DNA of 64,000 bases from Vibrio sp. 10N. Its GTDB lineage: Bacteria; Pseudomonadota; Gammaproteobacteria; Enterobacterales; Vibrionaceae. A program made the translations under genes and the position numbers. The notes below the pieces were generated by a model. The model searched no databases and had not been told where the DNA came from. It saw only the letters and a list, made by a program, of their open reading frames with translations. Position 1 is the stretch's first letter; each line of letters opens with the position of its first letter. Below are positions 63,695-64,000 of this stretch, in pieces. The stretch covers positions 1,302,001 to 1,366,000 of the forward strand of contig NZ_BTPM01000001.1 in the NCBI RefSeq assembly GCF_036245475.1, written 5' to 3'.

Positions 63695-64000
<306 letters not shown>

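Overview
The window looks like a chromosomal segment of a Vibrio (Vibrionaceae). The protein set fits that genus (CosR next to a BCCT carrier, the COG3487-3490 imelysin cluster, class Ia nrdAB-yfaE, DUF2982 beside YcbL), and so do the frequent hairpin terminators and the moderate GC content. Most of it is core chromosome. The accessory signals are two copies of one insertion sequence and the last ~3.5 kb.

Layout. 1-5.6 kb: L-threonate/D-erythronate catabolism (divergent DeoR regulator, then ltnD-otnK-otnC-otnI and a GntP-type permease). 5.6-8.9 kb: dbpA, a WbuC-like cupin, a 57-aa gene and ribA. 8.9-13.9 kb: an operon behind a Fur box (imelysin, di-heme c-type protein, second imelysin-like lipoprotein, DUF1513 protein), probably iron-related. 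13.9-17.7 kb: an L,D-transpeptidase, a YcbL-type metallo-hydrolase, a DUF2982 membrane protein and a winged-helix protein with a basic tail. 17.7-23.2 kb: a TRAP transporter followed by a Cache-domain histidine kinase and a LuxR-type response regulator. 23.3-25.7 kb: cosR-like regulator and BCCT osmolyte carrier. 25.7-27.3 kb and 36.3-37.9 kb: two nearly identical IS1182-family elements. Between them lie a chemoreceptor, two adjacent 3-methyladenine glycosylase paralogues, an ACT-domain regulator, a CinA-like protein, a DUF2804 protein and a fatty acid hydroxylase-type protein. 37.9-46 kb: yfaE-nrdB-nrdA, ubiG and gyrA. 46-57 kb: a 32-aa membrane protein, a chemoreceptor, an MdlAB-type ABC pair, a DsbA-family protein, an NAD(P)-binding protein, a small internally duplicated membrane protein, metC-like lyase and cardiolipin synthase. 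57-62 kb: an NSS transporter, a pseudouridine synthase, an RlmI-like methyltransferase, a dihydroorotate dehydrogenase-like gene, and a diverged second copy of the methyltransferase 3' end. 62.2-64 kb: almost gene-free and rich in REP-type hairpins, repeated motifs and short palindromes.

The main unusual observations are these. (1) Both IS copies sit beside a transcription-terminator palindrome and have duplicated the whole palindrome as target-site duplication; the element also carries outward-guarding hairpins and an odd translation start. (2) The dihydroorotate dehydrogenase-like gene lies between two homologous 3' ends of a methyltransferase gene, as a cassette insertion would leave it. 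(3) About eleven short palindromes with unrelated stems are packed into ~350 bp near the right end. (4) Paired NrdR-like boxes 32 bp apart plus a DnaA box lie upstream of nrdA. (5) Several small genes and regulatory repeats are easily missed, including 16-bp tandem repeats abutting the ubiG start codon. No rRNA or tRNA gene and no CRISPR array was seen.
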